The notes under the pieces are model-generated. The model made no database searches. It was given only the letters and a program-made list of their open reading frames with translations, and had not been told where the DNA came from. DNA of 64,000 nt. It comes from Physcomitrium patens. Its lineage: Eukaryota; Streptophyta; Bryopsida; Funariales; Funariaceae. Made by a program: the position numbers and the translations under genes. This document shows, in pieces, positions 47,503-59,228 of the stretch; within the stretch, counting starts at the first letter, position 1; the number at the start of each line of letters is the position of its first letter. Where the stretch lies: positions 2,755,797 through 2,819,796 of the forward strand of contig NC_037254.1 of the NCBI RefSeq assembly GCF_000002425.4, given 5' to 3'.

Positions 47503-48595
47503 GTCCAAACCCCTCCTGGTGCCCTAATAATAAAACCAAGCTAGACTCTCTGACCTTTCTGTGGAATATCCAGCATTACTTTCAACTGCATTCTTCCGAA
47601 CGATTGGCCCGACTAACAGGGGTTGAAGCACACAAATGTCATCATAGCGTTGCCTTTCGAGCTATGGCCAATTCCAATTCGGCCCAACTTTCACAAATTG
47701 GCCCGACGTTTACTTGATGTTTGGATGGTGAAGAGGTTCCATGCAGCACACTAACTTGACGCTTCCTTAGAGAAGAGGCTGCCAATAAAAATAAATATAA
47801 AAGCGCAAAGGAAAAAGCAAGCCCCACTGGATCAAACATCGAATGGCGGGATATTAGAGGAATACATGGGCTAAAAGCACGATAGACTAGCCACTACGTA
47901 TCAACAAAGCAGTGCGCACTGAAGAAACAAAATGCGAGTGCTTGATCCCATAAACTGGTTGGATAAACTCCCATGCAAGTGGTACAAATTTGCAGACGCT
48001 CAGAGGGGTAGCGTGTTCAGGTGGGGAGGCTGATGGCTCGCTGGCTCAACGCCGCATTGAACTCCTGTCCAGGTCCACGAAACTAGCTATACCCCCCACC
48101 ACCAGTCTGGCCCCTGGGGGGTGGGCCTGTCACACGAGTATACGGAGCGGAGATGGCAGCGAAGAGGGACAGAAGCGGGCAGCTGATAACAACGCCAACG
48201 CTGCAGAGATTACCAAGAGCGGTCGCACCTAGCTACCCAGCCCTGCAACGTCAACGTGAGCGTCGGTTCTGGAGTCACGAAGGCTGGCGGAGGTGTTCTA
48301 TTGCGATGGCGATGGCGATGGCGACAGCGGACCGAGCCGAGTACACACTCACTTCCATTGCAGAAGATCAGTGGTTCGTCCCATTCCAAGGACGGCGATC
48401 ATGAACTCATAACTCACCATCCCTCCATCTTCCAGATCCCTAAATAGTGACAGACTTAATGACGCCCCACCCCCGTCTCTGCCATCGCCTCTACAATCCG
48501 AGCCCATCCACAAACAACCAAATTTAATCCTCCATATTCACCTCACTCTCTCACTCGCCATCTCCCTCTTTCTCTCTCTGTCCTGTCGCCACCAA

Positions 48596-49045
48596 ATGCT
48601 CGTTTACTGTTCCCTGCTCCTTTCTTCGTCTTCGTCTTCGTCGTCGTCGCCACTGTTAGTTAATTTCGTCTACTTCGTCTACTTCGTCTACTTCGTCTAC
48701 TTCATTATCTGCCTCCTCTTCGGGATATTTGTGTCGCAGTGGAGCTTAGCATTGACGCCTCCGTCGCTGCGGTACCCAGTTGCTCAGTTTGTAGATTCAA
48801 CGCCCGAACCCGGAGTTCCGGTGCAGCCCCCTTCACTTTCATCCCGGCTATGCATGCAGGGCCCCATTCTCTGGCTTCGTTTGCTCTGTCCACGCTGCAT
48901 GCAATCTTCCGTTGCCACCCGGGGCTCTGTTTCTCCACTCACTTGTAACCTAGAAGTAACCCATCTTCACTCAGTTTATCCGCTCACGTGTACCACATTC
49001 AATGTCCCTGTAAGTCTTAAACACATTCACACACACAAGATATAA
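48596..49045 (+). CDS. Doubtful small ORF, no recognised product
   Basis: 149 codons from an ATG that follows a C/T-rich leader-like stretch. The start encodes a serine run and a FVY repeat made by simple-sequence DNA (TTCGTC and TTCGTCTAC repeats). The rest has no domain I know. Codon content looks unselected. Most likely a chance frame in a 5' UTR or promoter. Confidence 0.15.
   Translation: MLVYCSLLLSSSSSSSSSPLLVNFVYFVYFVYFVYFIICLLFGIFVSQWSLALTPPSLRYPVAQFVDSTPEPGVPVQPPSLSSRLCMQGPILWLRLLCPRCMQSSVATRGSVSPLTCNLEVTHLHSVYPLTCTTFNVPVSLKHIHTHKI
48665..48700 (+). repeat. 9-bp tandem repeat, four copies
   Basis: TTCGTCTAC repeated four times, directly after an imperfect TTCGTC/TCG repeat at about 48624-48650. 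Confidence 0.9.
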
Positions 49046-49377
49046 TTATGTATGAGTATATATAATAAAACAATATAATGTTGAGGAGGTTGATTTTTGA
49101 AATATGATTATTTAAGATAATTTTGGAAGCATTTATTTTACATACCAATACGAATAATTTTACTCGTTGTATGCAAACATTTAGTTCATTATTTTCAGAG
49201 TTTTGAAACGATTTCTTTGTTGATGTTTAAGGATTAGAAATTTATGAGTTTCTGTATTTTGTGTGTACACTAAAAATACACATCCATAAAGAATGTTGAA
49301 GTAGCTATGATTAAGAATACTTTTTTGTTGATTCTAGAATCATCATTTATTTGCAAATATATATTTTATGTAATTAA

Positions 49378-49491
49378 GGGAAAATATCACACATGCCCCT
49401 GAATTTTCCCGAAATATCAAGAATATCCCTCAAGTTTTGATAGTCTCACATCTACCCCTGCATTTTGTGATAATTGCAAAGAATGCGCTAT
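49378..49491 (+). repeat. Left terminal inverted repeat of the candidate Mutator-like element
   Basis: Pairs with 54287-54398 in reverse complement. One extra G at its outer end makes the exact boundary uncertain by one base. Confidence 0.75.
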
Positions 49492-49520
49492 GGGCTGATA
49501 AGCTGTGTGTCTCCAGTTTG

Positions 49521-49898
49521 TTACAGGTTTAACTGGGGCCCGGAGCGGCACTTTTCTGCAGTGCCTGGGCCCCGCGGAAATCCCCCATCCCCGCTGCAGT
49601 CGCAGCAAGGGGGTAGTCTCCCGCACCGCACCACCAGAATCCTCTTTACTCTGCCTACTTGGGCGTTCAATTTGGCAATTCTCTCCGAGGCTGGTTTGGT
49701 GAGAGGAATGCCAGTCTCTCTCGAGGAGTACCATTGCTTCGCTGTTACTGTATTATAATGTGCTCGTCGAGCTGAATGCGTACCAAATAGCAGGTTGATA
49801 TGAGGACTATCTATAGCTCTCGGTGAAGGGGTAACTACCAGCTCCTCTTGTTTGCTGGGGAAAGTGGACAGTGCTTCCACAGGAGCTATTCTCTTCAA
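49521..49898 (-). pseudogene. Exon-like fragment inside the TIR element
   Basis: On the minus strand the sequence TTCTTATTTGTTTTTTCAG forms a strong splice acceptor ending at 49899. It is followed by an open frame of 125 codons starting LKRIAPVEALSTFPSKQEEL. The frame contains NLLFGTHSARRAHYNTV and GIPLTKPASERIAKLNAQ, then turns into proline/cysteine-rich, less protein-like sequence. The first 80 residues look like real coding sequence, but I do not recognise the family. The likely reading is a host exon captured by the transposon. Confidence 0.35.
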
Positions 49899-50053
49899 CT
49901 GAAAAAACAAATAAGAACTGCAGCCCAATGTTTATTTCAAGTAATCAATTCTTTGAAATTCATGGTAATTGTGTGATATATTTTCACCTCCACATACGTC
50001 ACAGAACTTCGATCTTTACAATCCTCTGCAAGTCCTCCAAAAACAACAATTGA

Positions 50054-50432
50054 AACACTGAACCGCCAGACAGATGAAAAGTAGAAATCCGAACACAAGC
50101 AAATGTTTGTTTACATACAAACATCACTTCATTCTTCGAATAACACCAATCGACCTTTCAACAACATACATATATTATGCCATACTATTATCTTCTGTCA
50201 AAATATGTTGTTGACTTTTGATCCATACTATTGATATGTAATTCTTTTCATTTTTCAAAAAGAAGGTGATGTTGATTAGTTATTTTGAAAAATAATTTTA
50301 TCATAGAATACCAAAATAAAATATATACTAATCTTTTAATTTCCAGGATTATTTTTATAAAAAACAGTTGATAGGATCTTAATAATATAAAAATCAGCAT
50401 ATTTTTAAATGATTTATTTATTGATTTAAAAA

Positions 50433-50464
<32 letters not shown>

Positions 50465-51123
50465 TTATGTATATTTCATGATGTAAAATTTTAGTACATA
50501 AATTCTTGTATTGTGTGTTTTTACTTTAATTCTTTATTAAAAGAAAGTTTGATTGAAGTTTGGATGTGAAAATTTTCCTTTACTAATTTTAAAGATCACA
50601 AGCAATTAATTTTTTGTAGCAAAATGGTAGTTGTTGTAATTATCTCATGCCCCTAAAATTAAATGATTGCGATGTTTTCAATGGTCTTGTTTGCCTTAAG
50701 TTTTTTTTTTTTTTTTTTTTTTTTTTTGTTTAAATGATTTCTAGTACCTTGTCTTTTCTTTTTCTTTGTGAAACTTGGAAGATTTTGATTAAAATTTTTA
50801 TTTTTATTTTTATTTTAAATTTTTGTTGAATAAATTTAGTTCTTTAATGACATCTTAAAGAAAGATTATTATTTTTTTCTAAACTTAAATTGAAATGAAT
50901 TTTGATAGGAGGCTACAATTTTTTTATTCAAAGACATAATTACATGTTGACTATACTTATTCTTTTATGTCTATATAAATTTATAGTATTATTCATTTTA
51001 AAATTAAAATTATTTTAATAGAATAAAAATGATTTTCTATAAATCTAGTAATATCTATATTTGGATTGAAAATTACATGTTGTTTTTTGTAAGTCTATAA
51101 TTTATTAGTAGTCATTTGAAAAT

Positions 51124-51161
<38 letters not shown>

Positions 51162-52920
51162 TCTTTTAATTAACTCACAATATTATCATAATTTGATTCA
51201 AAATATAACTATTGAAAATAAAATTAAATATCATATGAAGTAGCATGCCAACGTTGGAACTAAATCGGTTTCTTATAAGTTGTACAATTATGCCTAATAT
51301 TCTTACATTAACTATATCTAAGCATTCTTTTGGTTAGTCTTAAATCCTCTATATAGATGCGATGATTCTTTTGGTGGCTGAGTAGACTTTGTATTAAGGA
51401 TGGTTGGATTGAAGCAACATCAATTTCATTGTCGCTTGGTTCTATTTAATACTTAATGGATGATATTAGAATGATGGCTATTGCATAAATTACTTTTGAG
51501 ATGCAATAGTATAAAAATAAGCAGTGTAATTGGCAACAAATTGTTATATGAATAGCAAAGCACTAATTACATACATACATGGGATTTTAGATAGCTGCTA
51601 CTATTTGCAAGTACATGTGGAATTTTCTAAATTCAAAACATGAGATAATTGCTCTGACATACATTCAAATATAAAAGCAAAAGAAAGAATGATATTGTAT
51701 CTTTGTATAAATACTTGCAACCATTTGATATGCTATTCTATACTTATTGACAATAGTCTAGTAATTATATTAGCTATGATATGTCATTCATTGTACCATG
51801 CCATGAATTGATAACAAATTATTTCTAGCATTGGAATTAGTGGCATTTCATGTGCTTCCAAGATCTAGGAATTTAGAGATTCCATAATACTTAAAGTCAT
51901 ATAGCCAAATTGGTTTTTGTCAAACTATAATGATATCCAATATTGTGATTTAGTGCTTATTAAGTACTTTGCAGCTTCTTTTGATATAGTCTAAACTATT
52001 GAAAATTCCATATTAAAATCAAAAACAATTGGTGCTCGTGTTGTTGCCCAAAAAACTCATACAAGCATAGGATACTTAAATTACCATTGGAAATTCTCCA
52101 CTAAATGGCACATACAAAATACATACTTGCATGTTCGAAATGCAAGGTTGACAGCATCAATGAGACCATTCTATCAATCAAACAAAAATGTGAACTTTGA
52201 AAGTTCACTACTCACTAGATGGAATGCAAAAATTGATTTCTTTAGTTTTTGCAAAAACCACAGCCAATTCTTGTTATTTTCAACATTGACAATACTAAAT
52301 GCAATAACAAATTCACCCATACTTGTCAATTAAGATTGTAATGCATACAATTTCACAATTTATAAGTATTATTGGAACACTTCACAATATACTGTATTGG
52401 GTCGGATTTGACAATAGATGTTTTATAATGCTTGCTAGTTGCATTATGAGACATAGCTTCTTTCAATTCCTTAATATTACTGAAAATAATATCCACTATA
52501 AGAGCACTTATCAATTTGAAGGGAGATTCTTACTCACCAAATTCCTCAAAAGGCAAATATGTTCATTGTTGATTACTTCACAAGCATCATCCACTAATAT
52601 TCTCCAGAGCTTGGAGAGACAAATAACTTTTTTGATAAAGCTTAAATCTATGATAAACACACAATAAAGCATCAATAGTATATTTTTTGATCTGTTATAA
52701 CTAGTTAGCTTAACAAAATTCTATAGCAAAAATACATGCCAAAAATCTTTTATCAAAAATATAGGCCATAAATATTTTAATATATTGCAAAATTATTAAA
52801 AATATATCAGAAATACATTAAAAGAAAATGCATTAGAAATATCAAATACATTATATAAAAAATAATCAAAAATATAAAATAACAGAAAAGATGCATTAGA
52901 AAAACTATATCTGATATCAA
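50054..52920. other. AT-rich middle of the TIR element, no gene seen
   Basis: Low-GC DNA with (AT)n tracts at 50438-50464 and 51127-51156 and a T27 run at about 50701-50727. Frames at 52127-52333 and 52323-52667 are low-complexity with no recognisable product. Confidence 0.5.
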
Positions 52921-52942
52921 AAATATAAAATAACAGAAATAA

Positions 52943-53493
52943 ATGTATAAATGTTCCACAGATTGTGTCCTCAGCGCAAGGCAATCAAACGTATCAACGC
53001 AGGGCTTTACGAAACCAGCCGCGCATGCGCGTAGCTCTAAACAAGGCTGTATAAGTTTCCAAGACTCGGATGGACGAAGTGTCTGGAAAGAGATCCACAT
53101 TGACACAATCGGACGCAACAGCCGCTCGCTCTCGTTTGAAACAGTCCACATCCTCAACCCTTCCATGAGCGCGACCAGCCTGGAACACACTAGCTACCTC
53201 AACCCACTCAGTGCAAACAACAGTCCTCATCGCATGGAGGGACTCAGTACATGGAACTCCCCACGACAGTTATGAGCCCTGGCATTGGAGAAGTGCAGCG
53301 GTCTTCTGGGGGCATTGCGATGAACTCTGCAAGCGCCACTTAGTATCCCTCAGCTCCGAACACACCAGGGCAACGCAATTACAATGTACCCAGCCTGAGA
53401 CGTGGAAGTCCTGCTATGCCCGCAATGATGGCGATTCCTCATTCTCCTCAAAATATCAACATTGTTAGTCCACAACTTAGACCGTTGGAGTAG
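52943..53493 (+). pseudogene. Possible frameshifted gene fragment inside the TIR element
   Basis: Protein-like sequence continues across three frames on the plus strand. It runs from FQDSDGRSVWKEIHID and SANNSPHRMEGLSTWNSP (frame 1), to VMSPGIGEVQRSSGGIAM (frame 2), to LSIPQLRTPGQRNYNVPSL and INIVSPQLRPLE before a stop at 53491. Ser/Pro-rich composition persists through the shifts, which is what a decayed coding region looks like. No family recognised. A minus-strand frame at 52994-53230 is also open, so the call is tentative. Confidence 0.28.
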
Positions 53494-54286
53494 AGTCCTA
53501 AGTTAACCCAAATCCACATCACACTGCATGTGGTTCTACATCAAGGAACTACAAATCAGTATCTCGGGAATGAAAGATGAGAACCATAATTATCTAGGAA
53601 AAAAAAATTGACTGCCGCTAATTGGTATGAAAATTAATGACTTGAATCGCTTCATCTCCGCTTTACCATCATTGACTCTAGAATTGTGAAGGAAATAATG
53701 TCATCCGTTGCTGGAATCAGTTCATGGCTCTGCGAGGCGAAATTTTTAGGTCTGATGTGATCTGTTTTATGTAACAGTTACCAACTATTAGAGCTTCATT
53801 TCTCTCAATGTGCCATTCACAACATCTGCCTGCCAATTAAAAGATACGAAGATTTCCTACGCATGTACCTCAAGGGCCAACTTCACTCCTATTGATTTCA
53901 AAAATTTCAAAGTTTCTCATGATCCAATAATCGAAATCGCTTCCCCTTTTCACAACAGATCGGATCGGTAATGTTGTTTACTGACGGTGTAGAGTCTCAC
54001 GGTGCGCTGGAATGGTAGGTTATAGGATAGCAAAGATATGTGATTCTAGACATGTGTAATGCCATGCGATCAACACGATGCGGCGTGGCCACTCCTTTTA
54101 TATTGGCCTTGGCCTCTTGCGGGGGGCTCCTTCAATCTCATTGCATGAGCTGCAGCCTTGGACTGGATTTCTCATAATTTGATTCGTGACATTCCCCAAT
54201 CTTGCACCATGAATTTTGTGCGAGGTGGATGGGGAGGCGCTAAGGAGTATCAGTTGCATTACGTAACTAGACATGGTTATTGCTCC

Positions 54287-54398
54287 TAGGGGCATTTTTA
54301 CAATTATCACAAAAGGCAGGGGTAGATAAGATATTATCAAGAATTGAGGGGTATTCTTGATATTTCGGAAGAATTCAGGCACACATGTGATATTTTCC
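54287..54398 (-). repeat. Right terminal inverted repeat of the candidate Mutator-like element
   Basis: Reverse complement of 49378-49491 at about 80% identity, followed by the 9-bp flank TATAATTAA. Confidence 0.75.
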
Positions 54399-54407
54399 TA
54401 TAATTAA

Positions 54408-54426
54408 CTACAAAACTTTTGCTAAC

Positions 54427-54460
<34 letters not shown>

Positions 54461-54595
54461 TTCTTTACACACAGACATAACTTTTCTTTTGAAATAAGAA
54501 TCTAAAGCATACGTAAAAATGTATTCAAATTTTATTTCTTTGTCAAGAATGAGTATATTGAGCGTATATGGTATATGTGGAGCACAAATATATAA

Positions 54596-54630
<35 letters not shown>

Positions 54631-55376
54631 TAAGTGTGATGATTTCATGGCATGTTACAGTCGACAGAAGCTCCATCTCAATCAATGAACAAACCACTGA
54701 AGATGAAAAAGAGAAAGAATTTCTGACAAACGTTTTATTTATTTTTTCAAGGTTCTGTAATTGGATGTCAGTGGTTGTCGTCTTAAATTCAAAAAGTTGC
54801 ATTATGAACCTGTCTTCTTCAAAATTAGCAAAGTGACATTAAATAAGTTTATTCGTATAAAATGTAAAGCTGAGTTTGCAAATCACATCCTCCTCGAAGG
54901 TTTTTACTTCCTTGTCTATATCTTCATAAATATATTTAAATACACAAGTATGTAATTTATTCTTATTCATTACTTGAGTTCTCGAGAACAAGGCCACATA
55001 ATTCTTAAGGTATTTTCCCACCTTGCCTAGATCTCAACACGTGATGACACGCAACAACCTCACGGGCACCTGCTTCAAAGATTAGCACTTCGCATGCAAC
55101 AAAAAAGGCTCTGTAGGGCGATGTTATTCCACTACGTAGCATCGGCGACGACTTCGCGACAGCGTCATACAGAAGCACGCCAGCTGCCCCGCAGCCACCG
55201 TTTTCTAGTCTGGCATCCTCGGGACGTGCTCAGCATCTGCAGTACCCATGTGACGACTGACTTCAATCGTCTGATTTCAAATCAAGTCAAATCTGGGAGC
55301 CGTGGAGGAGGAGGAGGAGGAGGAGCAGCGCTACACAATCTCGACAGTCACACCCTCCCCATTGCAATCCGATGAT
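54408..55376. other. Mixed sequence, no gene confirmed
   Basis: AT-rich DNA with (AT)n/(CA)n tracts (54429-54457; 54594-54630) up to about 55020, then a GC-rich stretch with a frame at 55094-55375 that includes a GGA-repeat (polyglycine). The frame resembles no known protein. It is cut by the copia-3 LTR. Confidence 0.4.
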
Positions 55377-55529
55377 TGCTAACTGTAAATTAAGTGAGAG
55401 AGGGAATAGGATCCAAGGAAAATGTGTTTTTTACACACAATTAATGTCTAAGAATAACTATCTGCTTGGCCAGTCAGTACACTCTCTCTGTAATGGATGA
55501 TTTCTGTCAATAGGACGAGATTTTCAATA
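55377..55529 (-). repeat. Copia-3 3' LTR (about 153 bp)
   Basis: Aligns with 59061-59228; the final CA is decayed to TA. The left edge could extend a few bases further. Confidence 0.72.
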
Positions 55530-56420
55530 CCTCATTTCAAGGACTACTTGAGGTGAACCTTAAAGAGCAGTCTGGGATTTCATTTTTACTTCTATTGTGG
55601 AGTGTGCTGCTAGTCAATGATGAACACCAAGGTTTCTCTAGTGAATTCTTATATTTGAGATTGTTGTCAGTTTATTATCTATAGTTGTATCTTCAATGGT
55701 CAATAATCTGATTTGCTTTAGTTATGTGGGAGTTATGCATAGGTCTTGTTGTAGTCAGTGGCATTATTTTTGAAGGAATTATGTATAGGTCTTGTGGTTG
55801 ATGGCATTAGTTTTGAGGGAGTTATGCATAGGTCTTGTTGATTGTCTTGAGGCGGTTCTTACACAGTGTCATATGGATGTACTTAAGCAAGTTCATTAAG
55901 CTAAGAATGGATAGAAAAAAAACCTATAGAGATTTTTGATTATGTTGTTTTTATTAAAGGCTTCTAATTTGAATTTGTTATAGTTTTTATTTTTTAAAAT
56001 GATAAATTGAATTGACAATAGTAGTAGATAAAAGAGAGGATTTGCAAAGTTCAGACATATGTGAATATTATAGATCCAATGTTGTTTGTTTTGACCAATC
56101 TGTAGTGTCTAAAGTATCTAGGATTTGAAAGGACTATGTAGTTATGAAAGGTTTAAGATGTGGAATGTATATAAGTTGGAGTAAGTGCAAGGAAGTTGTG
56201 AAGGGATTTTTTGATGCCAAATTTAAGGATTTTAGATCCTACCAGAAAGTTGTAGATTATCTAAGATTTACTAAGAGGATTTCATCAAGTAATATTGACA
56301 TATTAGTTAATACTAGAAAGTTGCAATGTTGTTCAAACTTGAGTTAAGGCAGGACTTTTGTATAGATATCTATAGGTTGTGAATCCATGGAAATGTAATT
56401 TTATCTAATTTCTCTTATAA

Positions 56421-56502
56421 AATGATGATGTATCTCTATATGCTTGGTTCCTGCATAGAACACAAGATTTTTGGTTAATTTAATTACAAATTAGTTGTCA
56501 CA
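56421..56502 (-). pseudogene. Copia-3 RNase H fragment
   Basis: Minus-strand translation gives CDN, a stop, then IKLTKNLVFYAGTKHIEIHH. This matches the CDNxSAIKLxKNPVFHARTKHIEIHHH hallmark of copia RNase H. Confidence 0.78.
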
Positions 56503-57218
56503 ATGTAAAAAGAGATAGAAATTTTGCATATCTAATACAAAGTTTTTGTTGTTGTTATTGAAGAAAAGTGAAGATGATATGGACAAGATGGTATCTAATT
56601 CAATAAGTAGTCTTTTAATAAGATTACTTTGAAGGTTTCTAATGAGAGACTTATGTATTCAAATTCTATTGATGATTTTACTATTTTTTATTAGTTCTTA
56701 TTTTATCAAATTATTATTGTCCTTGCTTTTGTAAAACAATAGCCTTCTATCAATCTATGAGTTTTTAGGCAAGATGCTTACTCAATATCTATATAGTTGT
56801 GAATATCAAGATTTAATTTCAATTAATAATATAGTCCAAAATTAGTAGTATATTTGATATATTTAAGTATATATTTGACTACTTCTTGATAAAGTGTTTA
56901 TAGTTTTTCCATTTACCTCGAGATTGTATTAATAACAAAAGATAGATTGGATTGTGTAGTTATGAGAAAGTTTAATTTTCCAACTATATAACAATATTTG
57001 TAAGAATCTACTAGTGTAGCTTTTGCATCAATAAAGAGTAGCAAGCCATGATATAATGATATGTCTCAAATATTAGACATATACTATTTCTTACTAGTAA
57101 TAGATAGTAGAATTTGAATCCAAAAAAACTCAGAGTACATCATCATAAATACAAGATAGATGGATAATAGGTAGCATTCTTACTTATGTTTTGTTAAAAT
57201 AGACATTTTTAGATGTAA

Positions 57219-57632
57219 TTATTTTTTATATATTAAAATCAAAGCATTTTTATACTTTGATTTGTTATCATATCCTACAAGTACAAATCTTTTGGCTTTG
57301 GAATTTAATTTGTTTCTACTTTTGCATATAAAAATATGATAAATGACCAAATATACATAAATGAGATAGGTCAAATTTCTTACTTGAAAAGAACCATAAT
57401 AAAATAATCCTATGAAGAATTCAATATAAGATATAATTTGAGGTATAATTAGTAAATTGACTAATTTCTTTCCATAAATAAGATGATATATGTGTGCCAA
57501 ATAATAAATTCTACATAGCCTTACAAAAATATTTATTTTTTTTCTTAACAATGTTATTTTATTGAGGTGTATATAGTGATGTAAGCTATTTTTGTATACC
57601 ATTTTTAGCATAGTAAAAATTGAATCATTCAA
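57219..57632 (-). pseudogene. Copia-3 integrase C-terminal fragment
   Basis: The end of this open piece reads CKSRNKLNSKAKRFVLVGYDNKSK. It matches the R.KLD.K...CIFVGY....K.Y segment following copia integrase. The upstream part is too altered to show the catalytic triad. Confidence 0.7.
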
Positions 57633-58828
57633 TGAATATTTTCTACTTTAATTTGTACATAAGCAAGATAGCTCTTTTTATGTTTTCTTTCAATTATTTG
57701 TTTGAAATCTTTGAAGATTTTAAAATTTTTATTTTTTTACATTTAAAAATAGAACTAAGATTTTCTTAAATAATCATCAATAAATTTTATGAAATACAAA
57801 GACCATAGGCAACTAATTTCAAAATTTCTCACAAATTATCGAGTATGCAAGTCTTACTTGTGGTTCTAACAAGAAATAATGGTGACATCTTCATGACCAT
57901 TTTACAATGTGAAAGATTATATAGAGATTAAACATTGAAGTGAGCAGTTTACTTATGCTAAAAATTTGTTACTTCTACTTAAGATGCAATAACAAAATTG
58001 ATAGAAAAGTTATATTGTAATAAGAATATATTTCTTGATATGGAATTGTTTATTGTATAAAGACTATTCCTTGGTTTCTTATTGCCAATAGAAAGTACAT
58101 TATAAGGATGAGTTTTTGAAAAACTTTAATAATTTTGAGGGCCAAAGAGTGTATGATAGCTAGAATTGGCTAGCTTGCCAATTTATAAGAGATTTTTCAT
58201 CATACTAAGAACATAAAAAAAATATGATCCAAGGCTTTATTTCAACCTAAGTTGGTAGTTCCATGTCTAGTACTTAGAAATATTCTTCTTCCAATTATAG
58301 TTATAATGGAACAAGGCCTAGTTTTAATATTATTCAAGAGGTCTAATTTTTCTATAACATAAGCACTTGTTCCTAAATCTATCAACTAAACTTGTTTTTT
58401 TTTATGAGATTTTACATCTAAGGTATATATTTCAAATGCCTTTGCTAGAGCTGCTTTATTAGATGGTACAAAAGTTTAATTATGAAGTATTATCTCAGCA
58501 GTATTATTAAAGTGGTTTGAGTGCCATTGCAATGTATTAGATTGTAATCTAGCTTCCAAGTCACAAACTAAGGCATAGGTATTTTAGCTTCATGAATCAT
58601 GGAACTAAATTAGTATAATTTTCTAAATTTAAAGTATATTTTTCTTAGATCTGATACATTCATAATATGTTTGGCCTCATATTTTTAGTCTTTGAGTAAG
58701 AGACCTTGTGCATATAGAGCTAAAGGTGGTATTGCTTGAGTTGTGGAGTTGGTTGCTCTTTGCCTTGACTAAATGGAACTGAAAGACAATGCCTCAAAAA
58801 CAAAGACAATAGAAGGGTCAACAATGCT

Positions 58829-58960
58829 CTACAACTTCTTCTCTTGAAGTAGTGTCTTGAGCTTGTAGGACCAAATAGCATAGTTTGTGACTCCTTGTAG
58901 TTTAGAACTCTTAGGATTATTTCTACTTATCATGACTAATTCTATAATGATGACTAAAAT
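58829..58960 (-). pseudogene. Copia-3 gag N-terminus
   Basis: SSKLQGVTNYAIWSYKLKTLLQEKKL matches the LxGxxNYxxWxxxxxxxL start of copia gag. It lies 60-190 bp inside the primer-binding site, as expected for a short leader. Confidence 0.75.
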
Positions 58961-59021
58961 ATTGTAGAAGAAAGCAAAAAGAAATGTTTTGAAAAAGAGC
59001 AAAGACTGAGGGTCTAAGACT

Positions 59022-59033
59022 GCTTTGATACCA
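59022..59033 (-). other. Primer-binding site, initiator-Met tRNA type (copia-3)
   Basis: Reads TGGTATCAAAGC on the minus strand, one base different from TGGTATCAGAGC. It lies 27 bp from the LTR edge as I have drawn it; the true LTR may extend closer. Confidence 0.65.
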
Positions 59034-59060
59034 TAATACAATCTATAATCTATACCATAT

Positions 59061-59228
59061 TGCTAATTGTAAATTAATTCAGATAGGAAATAAGATACAG
59101 GGAAAATGTGTTTTATACACAATTAACGTCTAAGTATAACCATTGTAATCTGCTTGGCCATTCAGTGACACTCAATCGGTAACGGATAAATGTGAAAATA
59201 TTCTGACATTAGGACGAGAATATCAACA
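59061..59228 (-). repeat. Copia-3 5' LTR (about 168 bp)
   Basis: TG start and CA end; partner of 55377-55529. Confidence 0.72.

Larger units (their letters stand above)
47510..49368. promoter_or_regulatory. Upstream region of the alcohol oxidase gene, GC-rich
   Basis: Contains the alcohol oxidase promoter and 5' UTR near 47.5-47.9 kb. A C/T-rich stretch at about 48450-48600 has the look of a plus-strand plant 5' UTR followed by an ATG, so divergent transcription is possible. No TATA or factor site could be assigned with confidence. Confidence 0.35.
49378..54398. mobile_element. Candidate Mutator-like (non-autonomous) TIR element
   Basis: About 112 bp at the left end (49378-49491) is inverted at the right end (54287-54398) with roughly 80% identity. 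Shared blocks include GGAAAATATCAC, CCGAAATATCAAGAATA, ATCTACCCCTGC and TTTTGTGATAATTG. Outside them are near-identical 9-bp flanks, TGTAATTAA (49369-49377) and TATAATTAA (54399-54407), one mismatch. Long inverted repeats starting G(G)GAAAAT and 9-bp duplications are typical of Mutator-like elements. I saw no transposase, so it would be non-autonomous. Inside are gene-like, GC-rich pieces at both ends and an AT-rich middle. The alternative is two independent inverted repeats that happen to face each other. Confidence 0.55.
55377..59228 (-). mobile_element. Copia-3: decayed, internally shortened Ty1/copia element
   Basis: Short LTRs at 55377-55529 and 59061-59228 share TGCTAA.TGTAAATTAA, AAAATGTGTTTT..TACACA, TCTGCTTGGCCA.TCAGT and AGGACGAGA. 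Between them on the minus strand lie gag start (58829-58960), integrase/RT junction (57219-57632) and RNase H (56421-56502), in copia order but in only 3.5 kb, so parts are deleted. No target duplication was found. The element sits inside GC-richer DNA (55.03-55.37 and 59.23-59.95 kb). Confidence 0.8.

Noticed and set aside
48596..49045. A plus-strand membrane protein beginning with Ser and FVY repeats
   Set aside because: The hydrophobic repeat is encoded by simple-sequence DNA, there is no conserved domain, and the remainder looks unselected. Kept only as a low-confidence entry.
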